Source: Massilia sp. CF038 (GTDB lineage Bacteria > Pseudomonadota > Gammaproteobacteria > Burkholderiales > Burkholderiaceae_D). From it: DNA of 64,000 nt. Made by a program: the position numbers and the translations under genes. Under the pieces are notes generated by a model. It ran no database searches. It had not been told where the DNA came from and was given only the letters and a program-made list of their open reading frames with translations. Within the stretch, counting starts at the first letter, position 1, and every line of letters begins with the position of its first letter. Below are positions 40,322 to 49,699 of this stretch, piece after piece. The stretch lies in contig NZ_FQWU01000006.1 of the NCBI RefSeq assembly GCF_900129765.1, positions 62,001-126,000 of the forward strand, in the 5' to 3' direction.

Positions 40322-41449
40322 TTACTCGCCGAGCCAGTCACGCCACCCGCTCGCACTGCCCCCATCCTGCGTCAGGCGCAAGCGCCAGCATGCCGGCCCG
40401 CTTGCCTGGTCAAACTGCATCTCCAGCACCGGTGTTTCGTGCAGCGTATCTTCCAGCTCCAGCATGGCAGCGTAGCCGCGCACCAGGCGGCGGTCCGGTG
40501 CCACCCCCAACTTGGGACAGCCGGTGAAAATGATGTCCTTGTCCGGACCCGTCTCCGACGCGCCAAACGCGGGCGCAGCCGCACATACACTGGAGCGGTA
40601 CTGGTAGGGCAAAAATACTTTCGGCTGGGCGCCAGTACGGCCCAGATCGCTGCCAAAGAATTGTTGGCGCGTATAAAACGACAGCAGGTGGCGATACGGC
40701 TCGCGCGCGGCCGGGATGGCGTACTGCACGGGCTGGACGATGGCCGCGTAGCGCGCGCTGCAGCTGGCAGCGGTGGCCACCGGCAGCAGCTTGCGTACCG
40801 CCTGACCCTGGGGCTGTATGCTGAATTTGTCGCTGTCGGACAAGGCCAGCTTTGGCCCCACGCTCACTTCGGCGGTATCGTCTTCCATGTCGTCGTCTTC
40901 TTCGACATTCTCAAATTCGTACACATGGCCGGCGATAAAGCCGCCGGCTGGCGCAACGCGGAACAGCCCGGCTGAATCGTCGACGGCATGGCTGATGTCG
41001 CGCAGGCCGTATTTTTCGGCCAGGATCCGCATGTCTTCGCGTGGCGCCACATCATCGCCAAAGGCACCCTTGCGCATCAGATAGTAGGTGATGTCAGGCT
41101 CGCCCAGCTGGTCACCGGGATCGAGATGCTTGAGCATCACCTTCAGGTTGCGGTTGGCAGTGACGTCGCGGATGGTGAAATCCTTGGCCTTGAGCTTGGG
41201 CGGCACCTCCAGCAGGATCTGGTTGCCTTTCTGGTCGCGCCGATGGGTCTTGAGCGCGGGCTTTTTCCAGAACAGCACGCCCAGCGCGTTTTCAGGCAGG
41301 GCGATCTTGCCGTCAGCCGTCAGGTGCAGAAAGCCGCTGCTGTCCTTCTGCGGGGCAGGACAGTCGCAGGCGGCCATCGCCCGCGCCTGCAGCAGCACGG
41401 CCAGCGTGGCTGCGAGACACCAGCGAAGCGTCGTTGTGGCAATCGGCAT
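40322..41449 (-). CDS. Putative secreted protein, unknown
   Basis: A 375-aa protein with a signal peptide (MPIATTTLRWCLAATLAVLL, cleavage likely after RAMA) followed by a short Cys pair (ACDCP). Contains an acidic stretch (EFENVEEDDDMEDDTAEV, about residues 188-205) and two Cys near the C-terminal third. No family is recognised. It lies 34 bp after nhaR on the same strand, so may be co-transcribed. Start chosen at ATG 41449 because the frame to 41605 overlaps nhaR. Confidence 0.6.
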   Translation of the reverse strand: MPIATTTLRWCLAATLAVLLQARAMAACDCPAPQKDSSGFLHLTADGKIALPENALGVLFWKKPALKTHRRDQKGNQILLEVPPKLKAKDFTIRDVTANRNLKVMLKHLDPGDQLGEPDITYYLMRKGAFGDDVAPREDMRILAEKYGLRDISHAVDDSAGLFRVAPAGGFIAGHVYEFENVEEDDDMEDDTAEVSVGPKLALSDSDKFSIQPQGQAVRKLLPVATAASCSARYAAIVQPVQYAIPAAREPYRHLLSFYTRQQFFGSDLGRTGAQPKVFLPYQYRSSVCAAAPAFGASETGPDKDIIFTGCPKLGVAPDRRLVRGYAAMLELEDTLHETPVLEMQFDQASGPACWRLRLTQDGGSASGWRDWLGE

Positions 41450-41483
41450 GCAGGTTCCGTAGAGCGATGGACAAGTGACGATT

Positions 41484-42422
41484 TTACAGTGCTTGAGGCT
41501 GCTGCGGGGTGTCTCCGGCGCCTGAAACGAACAGCCCATGGCGCGCATTGCGGCTGATTGCGAGCGTGGCAGGATGGCTGAGGCGGCGTTCGCTGGTAAT
41601 GGCATACACCTGCTCGCTCAGCGCATCGACCTGACCGAGCGGCACCACATGGTATTGCTCGCACACCTGGCTGGCGATCACGGTGGGCGCGAAAAAGACG
41701 CCGGCGCCGGACTGGCCAAAGGCTTTCATCATCGCGCTGTCGTCGAATTCACCCACGATACGCGGGTGCAAGCCCTGACTGCCCAGCCACTGCAGCAGCC
41801 TGTGATGAATGGCAAAGTCTTCGCCAGGCAGTAACAGCGGCACGCCGTTCAGGCAGCCAGGAAACGGCCCGCGCATGGTCGCCGCCAGCGCTGCTGTGCC
41901 AAACAGGGTCATTTTGCTTTCGCCCAGCAAATGGTTGTAACCACGCACGCTCAGGTGCGATGGCATGGGCCGGTCGGCAATGATCAGGTCGAGCCGGTGC
42001 ACGGCCAGGTCGGCCAGCAGGCTGGCCAGGCGGCCTTCGCGGCAGATCAGGCGCAGCGGCTCCTCCAGCCCGAGTGCCGGCTGCACCAGACGGCACGCGA
42101 TCAGCTTGGAGACGGAATCGCTGCACCCCACCCGGAACGCCTGCGCCGTCATCAGCGATTGATCGCGCACGACTTCCAGCAGCTCGTCGCCAGTGCTGAA
42201 AATGTCTTCGGCGTAGCGCAGGATGCGGCGCCCGGTGTCGGTGAGCTCCAGGTTGCGGCCAACGCGCCGGAACAGTTCCACGCCAAGCGTGTCGGCAAAT
42301 TCCGTCAGTTGCCCCGAAATGGATTGCGGCGTCAGATGCAGCTGCTCGGCTGCACGCGCGATGCTGCCGGTCTTGGCCACCATCCAGAAATAGCGCAGAT
42401 GCTTGAAGTTAAGCGAAGACAT
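41484..42422 (-). CDS. nhaR: LysR-type transcriptional regulator, NhaR-like
   Basis: A 312-aa LysR-family regulator. Winged HTH at residues ~4-63: LNFKHLRYFWMVAKTGSIAR then AAEQLHLTPQSISGQLTEFADTLG, the wording typical of NhaR. The C-terminal co-inducer domain starts about residue 90. NhaR activates the Na+/H+ antiporter gene nhaA in response to sodium; no antiporter gene is in this window, so the target here is unknown. ATG 42422 is the family start; the frame upstream to 42536 lacks homology. Divergent from the RaiA/HPF-like gene, with 112 bp between. Confidence 0.85.
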   Translation of the reverse strand: MSSLNFKHLRYFWMVAKTGSIARAAEQLHLTPQSISGQLTEFADTLGVELFRRVGRNLELTDTGRRILRYAEDIFSTGDELLEVVRDQSLMTAQAFRVGCSDSVSKLIACRLVQPALGLEEPLRLICREGRLASLLADLAVHRLDLIIADRPMPSHLSVRGYNHLLGESKMTLFGTAALAATMRGPFPGCLNGVPLLLPGEDFAIHHRLLQWLGSQGLHPRIVGEFDDSAMMKAFGQSGAGVFFAPTVIASQVCEQYHVVPLGQVDALSEQVYAITSERRLSHPATLAISRNARHGLFVSGAGDTPQQPQAL

Positions 42423-42534
42423 GGTTTTCTTTATACATCGGTTTTTTCGATTGATGTGGAAAGTATATTCGATTTGTACGATGTATTGTGCGGGCCTAAG
42501 ATGGTCCCTGTCATCACACATCAAGGAGGACATC

Positions 42535-42909
42535 ATGCATATCAGTATCCAGGCAAATGGTTTTGCATTGACCGACGCCCTGCGCGCTCACGTCGAGCGC
42601 CGCATGGCAAGCGCGCTCGGCTGGACCGGGGCGCGGCTGCGCAAGCTGGCCGTCTCGCTGTCCGACATCAACGGTCCGCGCGGTGGGCGTGACAAGCGCT
42701 GCAAGGTGCAGGTCCGTCTGGCGGGCGGCGCCGACGTGGTGATCGAAGATACCGAAACCGATTTGTACGCCGCAATTGACCGCGCCGCGAACCGAGTCGA
42801 CCGTGCAGTACTCAGACGCATGGAGCGTCAGCGTGCCTTTGCGCCGCAGGCGCAGGCAACTGGCGTGGCGGATGCCACCGATGGCGGCGCCGACGAGCCG
42901 GCACGCTGA
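42535..42909 (+). CDS. RaiA/HPF family ribosome-associated protein
   Basis: A 124-aa member of the RaiA/hibernation-promoting-factor (sigma-54 modulation protein) family. N-terminal ISIQANGFALTDALRAHVERRM is the typical beta-alpha start, then VSLSDINGPRGG and CKVQVRL strands and the closing helix AIDRAANRVDRAVLRR. Members bind the 30S A site and stop translation in stationary phase. RBS AAGGAGGACATC is strong. This looks like a second, short paralog rather than the hpf beside rpoN; that is inferred from context. The terC gene follows 57 bp later. Confidence 0.88.
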   Translation: MHISIQANGFALTDALRAHVERRMASALGWTGARLRKLAVSLSDINGPRGGRDKRCKVQVRLAGGADVVIEDTETDLYAAIDRAANRVDRAVLRRMERQRAFAPQAQATGVADATDGGADEPAR

Positions 42910-42917
42910 TCAAGGAT

Positions 42918-42940
42918 GCCGGGGCCATCGTGGCCCCGGC
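42918..42940 (+). other. Perfect GC-rich hairpin between the RaiA-like gene and terC
   Basis: GCCGGGGCCA-TCG-TGGCCCCGGC: 10-bp stem, 3-nt loop, no T tract. It could be a processing site, an RNA stability element or an attenuator that separates expression of the two genes. Confidence 0.6.
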
Positions 42941-42966
42941 TCCGTGTTGATTTCAGGAGAAATGGA

Positions 42967-43935
42967 ATGAATGGATTGGAAAGTATCGCAAGCGCGCCCA
43001 TGTGGGCCGGCTTCGTCGCCTTCGTGCTGCTGATGCTGGCCCTGGATTTGTTTGTCTTCGGCGGCAACAAGGCGCACAAGGTCAGCGTCAAGGAAGCCGG
43101 CCTGTGGTCGCTCGTGTGGGTGAGCCTGGCGCTGCTGTTCAATGGCGCCCTGTGGTGGTATTTGAAGGGCACGGTGGGGTCCGACATTGCCGATCAAAAA
43201 GCGCTTGAATTCTTTTCCGGCTATCTGATCGAGAAGACGCTGTCGATCGATAACGTGTTCGTATTCTTGCTCATCTTCAGCGCCTTCCAGGTGCCCGCCC
43301 AGTACCAGCGGCGCGTGTTGATCTACGGCGTGCTGGGCGCGATTGTGATGCGGGCGATCATGATTTTGGCGGGTGCCTGGGTGGTGAGCGAGTTCAGCTG
43401 GGTACTGTACATTTTTGGCGCCTTCCTGCTGGTGACCGGTATCCGCATGCTGGTGGCGGCCGACGCCGAGCCGGACGTGACCAACAATGCCGTGCTGCGC
43501 TTTGCGCGCCGTCACCTGCGGGTGGCCGAGGGCGACCATGGCGAGCGTTTCACGATCATGCGCGATGGCGTGCGTTACGTGACGCCGCTGTTCCTGGTGC
43601 TGATCCTGATCGAGGTGACGGACCTGGTGTTTGCGGTGGATTCGATTCCCGCCATCTTCGCCATCACGACCGATCCGTTCATCGTGTTCACGTCGAATCT
43701 GTTCGCGATACTCGGCCTGCGTGCGCTGTACTTCCTGCTGGTGGACATGGCCGACCGCTTCCACCTGCTCAAGTACGGTCTGGCGATGGTGCTGACGTTT
43801 ATCGGTGTGAAGATGCTCATCATGCCGTGGTACCACGTGCCAATTCAGGCGTCGCTGACCGTGGTCGCGGTGCTTATTGCGGCAAGCTGCCTGGCCAGTG
43901 CGTTCATCGCGCCTGGCGGCAAGAATGAGAAGTAA
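42967..43935 (+). CDS. TerC/Alx family integral membrane protein
   Basis: A 322-aa TerC-family membrane protein with about nine hydrophobic segments. The family signatures ALDLFVFGG (about residues 22-31) and SIDNVFVFLLIFSAFQVPAQYQRRV (96-120) are clear. Later the acidic membrane motif ILIEVTDLVFAVDSIPAIFAI carries Glu/Asp in the bilayer. Alx-type members export manganese and respond to alkaline pH in E. coli; the same is inferred here. RBS AGGAGAAATGGA precedes ATG 42967. Possibly co-transcribed with the RaiA-like gene. Confidence 0.94.
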   Translation: MNGLESIASAPMWAGFVAFVLLMLALDLFVFGGNKAHKVSVKEAGLWSLVWVSLALLFNGALWWYLKGTVGSDIADQKALEFFSGYLIEKTLSIDNVFVFLLIFSAFQVPAQYQRRVLIYGVLGAIVMRAIMILAGAWVVSEFSWVLYIFGAFLLVTGIRMLVAADAEPDVTNNAVLRFARRHLRVAEGDHGERFTIMRDGVRYVTPLFLVLILIEVTDLVFAVDSIPAIFAITTDPFIVFTSNLFAILGLRALYFLLVDMADRFHLLKYGLAMVLTFIGVKMLIMPWYHVPIQASLTVVAVLIAASCLASAFIAPGGKNEK

Positions 43936-43984
43936 AGCCAACCATCCGACCTGGCCCGTCTTTTTCTGAAAATGGAGTAAAGCA

Positions 43985-44395
43985 ATGCGTAACTACCCGA
44001 TTGATTCTGCCCAGGCTGCTGGCCGACTGCTGGCACTGTCCATGGTGGTCGATGGCAACCTTGCCCACAGCGAACTGACTGCACTGAGCCGCAGCCGCAT
44101 CCTGCAGTACATCGACCTTGAGCAAGATGCGTTTCAACAGCTATTGCAGGAGCTGTGCGATGACTTGCTCACCTCGGCCACATACGGCATGGTGCAGGTC
44201 GAGCGGACGGCGATTGATGCCATGCTGGGAGAAATCGTCCAGCCTGATCTGCGCCGTCGTCTGCTGCAGGCCATGTGGAACATCGCCGATGCGGACGGCT
44301 GGCTGGCCGATGGCGAAGCGGTGCTGCTGGGGCGGGCGAGCAGTCTGTGGTCGGCCGAGAGCAACTTTATCGACCGACCGGTGCGCCTGTCATAA
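43985..44395 (+). CDS. TerB-like (tellurite resistance family) protein
   Basis: A 136-aa all-helical protein of the TerB-like/DUF533-type class. Signature-like segments are AGRLLALSMVVDGNLAHSELTAL (residues 12-34) and MWNIADADGWLADGEAVLLGR (about 96-116); paired acidic residues D-x-D-G in the latter may bind a metal. RBS GGAGTAAAGCA is good. It follows terC by 49 bp on the same strand, so the two stress-family genes are likely linked. Its end overlaps the convergent gene's end by 6 bp. Confidence 0.8.
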   Translation: MRNYPIDSAQAAGRLLALSMVVDGNLAHSELTALSRSRILQYIDLEQDAFQQLLQELCDDLLTSATYGMVQVERTAIDAMLGEIVQPDLRRRLLQAMWNIADADGWLADGEAVLLGRASSLWSAESNFIDRPVRLS

Positions 44396-45001
44396 GAGAG
44401 TGATGCGCTTGCCGTGTCCGCTGTCGTCGAGCAGGGAAATGCCGTCGGCATGTTCGAGGAAGCGGTAATCGTTGTGCGGCAAGCCGCCCCGGTATAAAAG
44501 CTTGCCCTTGGCAGTAAAAATGGCGAACCAGAGCGGTTCGCCGCTCTCGCTTCTGGTACTCACCAGCAAGAAGCGCTTGTCGCCCACATTCAGCTGGGCC
44601 ATTTCCAGTTTGCGCCCGGGATGGGCGCCGGCAAATTCGAACGGCACGGCTTCTTCCGCCATCACATTGCCATCGAAAATCACGAGCAGACGGTCCGGCA
44701 CCGACGGCGGCTGATACGGCGCGGCCGCTTCCGGATCGCGATTCGGGGCGTGGTACAGCAGTTCGAATGCTCCGGCGCGCCCGCGTACACCGTCCGCTGC
44801 ACTGGCATGGCGCACAAAGGTGGACAAACCATATTGCGGTGCGCTGGCGAGAAGATTGTTGCCACCGACATTGAGCGCCGACGATGTCACGCCCTCGCCC
44901 AGCGTTTCAGGGTAGCCCTTGGTTTCGCGCGGGCCGGTAGGCCAGGAAAAAGCGCAGGCCGCCACGATGGCCAGCATGATAGCGATCAGATAACGAGCCA
45001 C
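44390..45001 (-). CDS. Putative membrane-anchored or secreted protein, unknown
   Basis: About 203 aa from GTG 45001; ATG 44977 (MLAIVAAC) is an alternative. The first ~20 residues (YLIAIMLAIVAACAFSWP) form a membrane anchor. The remaining part has a few beta-like segments (LLVIFDGNVMAEEAVPFEFA, FLLVSTRSESGEPLWFAIF). No family is recognised. Converges on the TerB-like gene with a 6-bp overlap. The frame upstream of 45001 lacks a signal and is rejected. Confidence 0.5.
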   Translation of the reverse strand: MARYLIAIMLAIVAACAFSWPTGPRETKGYPETLGEGVTSSALNVGGNNLLASAPQYGLSTFVRHASAADGVRGRAGAFELLYHAPNRDPEAAAPYQPPSVPDRLLVIFDGNVMAEEAVPFEFAGAHPGRKLEMAQLNVGDKRFLLVSTRSESGEPLWFAIFTAKGKLLYRGGLPHNDYRFLEHADGISLLDDSGHGKRITLL

Positions 45002-45210
45002 GGCTGCAAATTCCCGAGTTGATGTGCTAACAAGTATGTTCAACTGTCCTGTCGGGGGCGAGTCGCAATTCAAAAGTACCGCGACACGCTCCCTCAAGGC
45101 GCATCGGCAGGGACCTTGGGCCACACGTTCTGGCGGAAGTGACAAAGCGTGTACCTGTTTCGCCACAGTCGTGGCAAGATGTGGTCTAAATGTTGAACTG
45201 TGTAAATAGC

Positions 45211-45753
45211 ATGAAAAAAGTATTGCTTGCATTAGCGTTCGGGGCCTGTGCGCAGGCTGCCGCTGCGGCGGTCGACAAGACCAGTGACGATATCAAGGAA
45301 GGTGTCGCTGACGTCGTCAAGCGCTACGCCAACGCGATCGCCTGCCCCGGCGTGCGCGTGCGTCCTGCCGACGTGCTCACGCTGGTGCCCTACAAGCGCG
45401 GCGAGCGCCAGCAGGCGCGCTATGCCGTGCTGTGGACCGGGGATCCGGGCTGTATCGCCGGGCCGGGCGACGAGGCTACCTATATTGCCATTGCCACCAT
45501 CAGCGGCGGGCGCTTTGTGGTTGATCCAAAGCTGTCGTCACCGCTGGTGCAGTTTGAAAGCCCGGTGCGCTTTGTGCGGCGGGTGGTGGAATACACGGAA
45601 GACACGCTGGTTTTGCAGGGCAATATTTACGGCCCGCAGGATGCGCATAACAAGCCAAGCATTCCGGTGCGGTTTACCTTGCAGCTCGATGACAGCGGGC
45701 ACTGGAAGATGGTGGAGAAGCGGGTGCTGCCGATTGGGACTGCGGGGGGGTAG
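45211..45753 (+). CDS. Putative secreted protein, unknown
   Basis: A 180-aa protein beginning MKKVLLALAFGACAQAAAAA, a clear signal peptide. The mature part has two Cys (AIACPG, DPGCIAG), which may form a disulfide, and a beta-rich second half (ATYIAIATISGGRFVVDPKL). ATG 45211 is preferred over 45190 because it opens directly into the signal. No family recognised. A REP element begins just after the stop. Confidence 0.65.
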   Translation: MKKVLLALAFGACAQAAAAAVDKTSDDIKEGVADVVKRYANAIACPGVRVRPADVLTLVPYKRGERQQARYAVLWTGDPGCIAGPGDEATYIAIATISGGRFVVDPKLSSPLVQFESPVRFVRRVVEYTEDTLVLQGNIYGPQDAHNKPSIPVRFTLQLDDSGHWKMVEKRVLPIGTAGG

Positions 45754-45766
45754 ATAACTCACAGGT

Positions 45767-45852
45767 GGTATAGGCCCCCGCCTTCGCGAGGGCGATGTAG
45801 TTGCTACATCGCCCTCGCGCAGGCGGCGGTGCGACGCCTCGCGGCCCATGGC
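45767..45852. repeat. REP/BIME element, locus D (inverted arrangement)
   Basis: Here the arms are in the opposite order: GCCTTCGCGAGGGCGATGTAG, a 3-nt loop, then CTACATCGCCCTCGCGCAGGC. The result is one long hairpin of more than 20 bp instead of two arms facing outward across a spacer. A second degenerate arm follows to about 45852. Confidence 0.85.
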
Positions 45853-45874
45853 ACATTAGCGCCGCCAGTAAACA

Positions 45875-48724
45875 TCACCCCTTCAACAACGGCCCCAAAT
45901 ACTTCCCGGTCACACTGGCCGGATTCTTGGCCACATCCTCCGGCGTACCCGCAGCAATAATCTGCCCACCACCGGCCCCACCCTCGGGCCCCAGGTCCAC
46001 AATCCAGTCCGCCGTTTTGATCACATCGAGATTGTGCTCGATGATGGCCAGCGTATTACCCTGGTCGCGCAGGCGGTGAATCACCTTCAGCAGCAGGTCG
46101 ATGTCATGGAAGTGCAGCCCCGTGGTCGGCTCGTCCAGGATGTACAGCGTACGTCCCGTATCGCGCTTGGACAGCTCCAGCGACAGCTTCACCCGCTGCG
46201 CCTCGCCACCTGACAGCGTGGTCGCACTTTGCCCCAGCTTGATGTAACCCAGGCCCACATCGAGCAGCGTTTGCAGCTTGCGCGCGATGACCGGCACCGG
46301 CTTGAAGAATTCGTGCGCGTCTTCTACCGTCATGTCCAGCACCTGGGTGATGTTCTTGCCCTTGTACTGCACTTCCAGCGTTTCGCGGTTGTAGCGCTTG
46401 CCGTGGCAGACATCGCACGGCACATACACGTCCGGCAGGAAGTGCATCTCGACCTTGATCACGCCGTCGCCCTGGCACGCCTCGCAGCGCCCACCCTTGA
46501 CGTTGAACGAGAAGCGCCCCGCGCTGTAACCGCGTTCCTTGGCCGCCGGCACACCCGAGAACAGGTCGCGGATCGGCGTGAACAGGCCGGTGTAGGTCGC
46601 CGGATTGGAGCGCGGTGTGCGCCCGATCGGCGCCTGGTCGACCGAGATCACCTTGTCAAAGTGTTCCAGACCGCTGATCGAATCGTGCGGCGCGGGTTCG
46701 GTTTGCGAGCCATACAGATGGCGCGACAATGCCGGATACAGCGTGTCGTTCACCAGCGACGACTTGCCCGAACCCGACACCCCGGTAATGCAGGTGAGCA
46801 GACCCACCGGCAGCTTGAGCGTGACCTTCTTCAGGTTGTTGCCAGTCGCCCCGGCAATCACCAGCTGACGGTTCGGGTCCGACACCTGGCGCTTCTTGGG
46901 CACCGCGATCTTCAGCGTGCCGTTCAAGTATTTGGCAGTCAGGGACTTCTTGTTCTTCAGGATATCCTTGAGCGTGCCCTCGGCGATGATCTCGCCGCCA
47001 TGCACGCCCGCACCAACGCCCATGTCGACCACATAGTCGGCCGTGCGGATCGCGTCTTCGTCATGCTCGACCACGAGCACGCTGTTGCCGATGTCGCGCA
47101 GATGCTTGAGCGTTTCGATCAGGCGGTCGTTGTCGCGCTGGTGCAGCCCGATTGACGGTTCATCGAGCACGTACATCACGCCAGTCAGCCCCGAACCAAT
47201 TTGCGAAGCCAGACGAATGCGCTGCGCCTCGCCGCCCGAGAGCGTATCTGCGCTGCGGTCCAGGGACAGGTAGTCCAGCCCCACATTGTTGAGGAACTTC
47301 AGGCGCGAGATGATTTCCTTGATCACGCGATCGGCAATGTCCTTCTTGGCGCCCTTGAGCGTGAGCTTTTCAAAGAACTCGAGACAGTCACGCAAGGGCT
47401 TGCGTGCCACTTCATAAATGGCGCGCTGCTGCTTGCCGGTGCCGACCTTGACGTAGCGTGCTTCCACCCGCAGACGCGCGCCATCGCAGGAAGGGCACTG
47501 CTTCTCGTTGATGAACTTGGCCAGTTCTTCCTTGACCGCCATCGAATCGGTTTCGCGATAGCGGCGCGACAGATTGGTGATCACGCCTTCGAAGGTATGC
47601 TCGCGGATCACGGTGCGGCCACGCTCGTTCACATAGGTGAACGGGATCGAGGTTTTGCCGGAACCGTACAGCACCGCCTTCTGCGCATCTTCGCTCAGTT
47701 TTTCGAACGGCGCATCGATATCGAATTCGTAAAATGCGGCCAGGTTCGACAGCATCTGGAAGTAGAACTGGTTGCGCCGGTCCCAGCCCTTGACGGCGCC
47801 CGACGCCAGCGACAGGTTGGGGAAGGCGACGATGCGGCGCGGGTCGAAGAACTCGATATGGCCCAGGCCATCGCACTCGGGGCAGGCGCCCATCGGATTA
47901 TTAAACGAGAACAGGCGCGGCTCGAGTTCCTGAAGCGAATAGCCGCAAGTGGTGCAGGCGAATTTGTTCGAGTAGACATGCTCGGCGCCGCTATCCATCT
48001 CGAGCACCACTGCGCGGCCATCGGCCAGGCGCAGTGCCGTTTCGAAGCTTTCGGCCACGCGCTGCTTGATCTCGGCGTTGACCTTGACGCGGTCGATGAC
48101 AACGTCGATCGTGTGCTTCTCGGTTTTCTTCAGCTTGGGCAGGTCGTCGATTTCGTAGATCTTGGCGGCGTGGGTGCCGCTCTGGATCCGAAAGCGCACA
48201 AAGCCCTGGGCCTGCATGCCTTCGAACAGGTCCGAGTGCTCGCCCTTGCGGTTGGCCACCACGGGCGCCAGGATCATGAGCTTGGTCTCTTCCGGCATCG
48301 CCAGCACAGCGTCGACCATCTGCGACACGGTTTGCGCGGCCAGCGGATTTTCCGGATGGTCGGGGCAGTAAGGCGTACCCACGCGCGCATACAGCAGGCG
48401 CAGGTAATCATGAATTTCGGTGACGGTGCCGACGGTGGAACGTGGGTTGTGCGAGGTGGCCTTCTGCTCGATCGAGATGGCCGGCGACAGGCCCTCGATC
48501 AGATCGACGTCGGGCTTTTCCATCAGCTGCAGGAACTGGCGCGCATAGGCCGACAGCGATTCCACATAGCGGCGCTGGCCTTCGGCGTACAGGGTGTCAA
48601 AGGCGAGCGACGACTTGCCCGAGCCGGACAGGCCGGTAATCACAATCAGCTTGTTGCGCGGCAGATCGAGATTGATGTTCTTGAGGTTGTGCGTACGTGC
48701 GCCGCGAATGCGGATCTGTTCCAT
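45875..48724 (-). CDS. uvrA: Excinuclease ABC subunit A
   Basis: A 949-aa UvrA, the damage-recognition ATPase of nucleotide excision repair. Two ABC ATPase modules are present, each with Walker A ([12 protein letters not shown] near the N-terminus, [12 protein letters not shown] at about 650), signature (LSGGEAQRI and [11 protein letters not shown]) and Walker B. Zinc-binding Cys clusters appear at [24 protein letters not shown] and [14 protein letters not shown]. Typical length. A divergent LexA box at 48838-48857 lies upstream and is shared with ssb. Confidence 0.97.
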   Translation of the reverse strand: MEQIRIRGARTHNLKNINLDLPRNKLIVITGLSGSGKSSLAFDTLYAEGQRRYVESLSAYARQFLQLMEKPDVDLIEGLSPAISIEQKATSHNPRSTVGTVTEIHDYLRLLYARVGTPYCPDHPENPLAAQTVSQMVDAVLAMPEETKLMILAPVVANRKGEHSDLFEGMQAQGFVRFRIQSGTHAAKIYEIDDLPKLKKTEKHTIDVVIDRVKVNAEIKQRVAESFETALRLADGRAVVLEMDSGAEHVYSNKFACTTCGYSLQELEPRLFSFNNPMGACPECDGLGHIEFFDPRRIVAFPNLSLASGAVKGWDRRNQFYFQMLSNLAAFYEFDIDAPFEKLSEDAQKAVLYGSGKTSIPFTYVNERGRTVIREHTFEGVITNLSRRYRETDSMAVKEELAKFINEKQCPSCDGARLRVEARYVKVGTGKQQRAIYEVARKPLRDCLEFFEKLTLKGAKKDIADRVIKEIISRLKFLNNVGLDYLSLDRSADTLSGGEAQRIRLASQIGSGLTGVMYVLDEPSIGLHQRDNDRLIETLKHLRDIGNSVLVVEHDEDAIRTADYVVDMGVGAGVHGGEIIAEGTLKDILKNKKSLTAKYLNGTLKIAVPKKRQVSDPNRQLVIAGATGNNLKKVTLKLPVGLLTCITGVSGSGKSSLVNDTLYPALSRHLYGSQTEPAPHDSISGLEHFDKVISVDQAPIGRTPRSNPATYTGLFTPIRDLFSGVPAAKERGYSAGRFSFNVKGGRCEACQGDGVIKVEMHFLPDVYVPCDVCHGKRYNRETLEVQYKGKNITQVLDMTVEDAHEFFKPVPVIARKLQTLLDVGLGYIKLGQSATTLSGGEAQRVKLSLELSKRDTGRTLYILDEPTTGLHFHDIDLLLKVIHRLRDQGNTLAIIEHNLDVIKTADWIVDLGPEGGAGGGQIIAAGTPEDVAKNPASVTGKYLGPLLKG

Positions 48725-48837
48725 GTGTTGTGCCTTAAACGGGTCAGCCTGTAACTATAGCCGTGTTTCGATAGCGACGTCGGCCACTACCAGGGTCGTG
48801 GCATCTTGATATCGCTCAAAGAAGAGATGCGAATGAA

Positions 48838-48857
48838 TACTGTATATAATACCAGTA
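48838..48857. promoter_or_regulatory. LexA (SOS) box between uvrA and ssb
   Basis: TACTGTATATAATACCAGTA closely matches the extended LexA consensus (TACTG-N10-CAGTA). It lies 114 bp upstream of uvrA and 197 bp upstream of ssb, the same divergent architecture as in E. coli. Confidence 0.85.
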
Positions 48858-48892
48858 TTCATGCTCCAGGCAAACGGATGACGAGTGCACAT

Positions 48893-48924
48893 CATCGCCC
48901 TCGCGCAGGCGGGGGCCCATAGCA
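48893..48924. repeat. Single REP unit, locus F
   Basis: One arm only: CATCGCCCTCGCGCAGGCGG through GGGCCCATAGCAC. No inverse arm follows, so it is a solitary REP lying between the LexA box and ssb. Confidence 0.75.
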
Positions 48925-49053
48925 CGTGGTCGAAGTCAAAAACGGTTGCCCTTTGCGATAAAACCGCCTCGTAGTCCGAACGAGTGACATATAATCGTCG
49001 TTTGGTAAAAACATCGTGCCGCAGTGCTCGCTGCGGTTCTACAGGAGTAATAC

Positions 49054-49563
49054 ATGGCATCAGTCAATAAAGTCATCATCGTCGGCAACCTGGGCCGTGA
49101 CCCGGAAATTCGCTACATGCCGAGCGGTGACGCTATCGCCAACATCGCCGTCGCGACCTCGTACAAATCGAAGGACCGCAACACCGGCGAGCAAAAAGAG
49201 CTGACCGAATGGCACCGCATTTCCTTCTTCGGCCGCCTGGCTGAAATCGTTGGCCAGTACCTGAAAAAAGGTTCGTCGGTCTACGTCGAAGGCCGCCTGC
49301 AAACCCGTAAATACACGGACAAGGACGGCGTCGAGAAATACGCAACCGACATCATCGCCGAGCAGATGCAAATGCTGGGTGGCCGTCAAGGCATGGGCGG
49401 CGACGCCGGCGGCGGCATGGACGACAGCGGCTACGATGCCCCGCCGCAGCGTCAGCAGCAACAGCAGCAGGCCCCGCGCCAGGCGCCAGCGGCCCCGGCG
49501 CCGCGTCCGGCACCACGTCCGGCACCCAACTTCTCGGACATGGACGACGACATTCCGTTCTGA
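49054..49563 (+). CDS. ssb: Single-stranded DNA-binding protein
   Basis: A 169-aa SSB. The OB fold is about residues 1-110 ([20 protein letters not shown] to [16 protein letters not shown]). A Gly/Gln/Pro-rich intrinsically disordered linker runs to about 160 and the conserved acidic tip DDDIPF ends the chain, which binds partner proteins. RBS ACAGGAGTAATAC is strong. A terminator lies at 49586. Divergent from uvrA with a LexA box between. Confidence 0.97.
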   Translation: MASVNKVIIVGNLGRDPEIRYMPSGDAIANIAVATSYKSKDRNTGEQKELTEWHRISFFGRLAEIVGQYLKKGSSVYVEGRLQTRKYTDKDGVEKYATDIIAEQMQMLGGRQGMGGDAGGGMDDSGYDAPPQRQQQQQQAPRQAPAAPAPRPAPRPAPNFSDMDDDIPF

Positions 49564-49585
49564 ATCCTGCCGTACCGCTTGCAAA

Positions 49586-49624
49586 CAAACCCTGGTGTGC
49601 CTTTGGCCGCCGGGGTTTTTTTGA
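49586..49624 (+). terminator. Intrinsic terminator of ssb
   Basis: AAACCCTGG pairs with CCGGGGTTT (one G-T wobble) around a 14-nt loop, followed by seven T residues; 24 bp after the stop. Confidence 0.75.
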
Positions 49625-49699
49625 TGCTGCAATGTGAATGGGGGTAGCGCTGTTCGAACGCGCACCAAGACCACCGATTCCATTTTCAGCGAGAGCAAT

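Noticed and set aside
42910-42966. yybP-ykoY manganese riboswitch before terC
   Set aside because: The gap is only 57 bp and contains a simple hairpin without the conserved riboswitch loops.
47201-48754. 517-codon plus-strand frame opposite uvrA
   Set aside because: Shadow of uvrA; composition is the reverse-complement of conserved ABC motifs.
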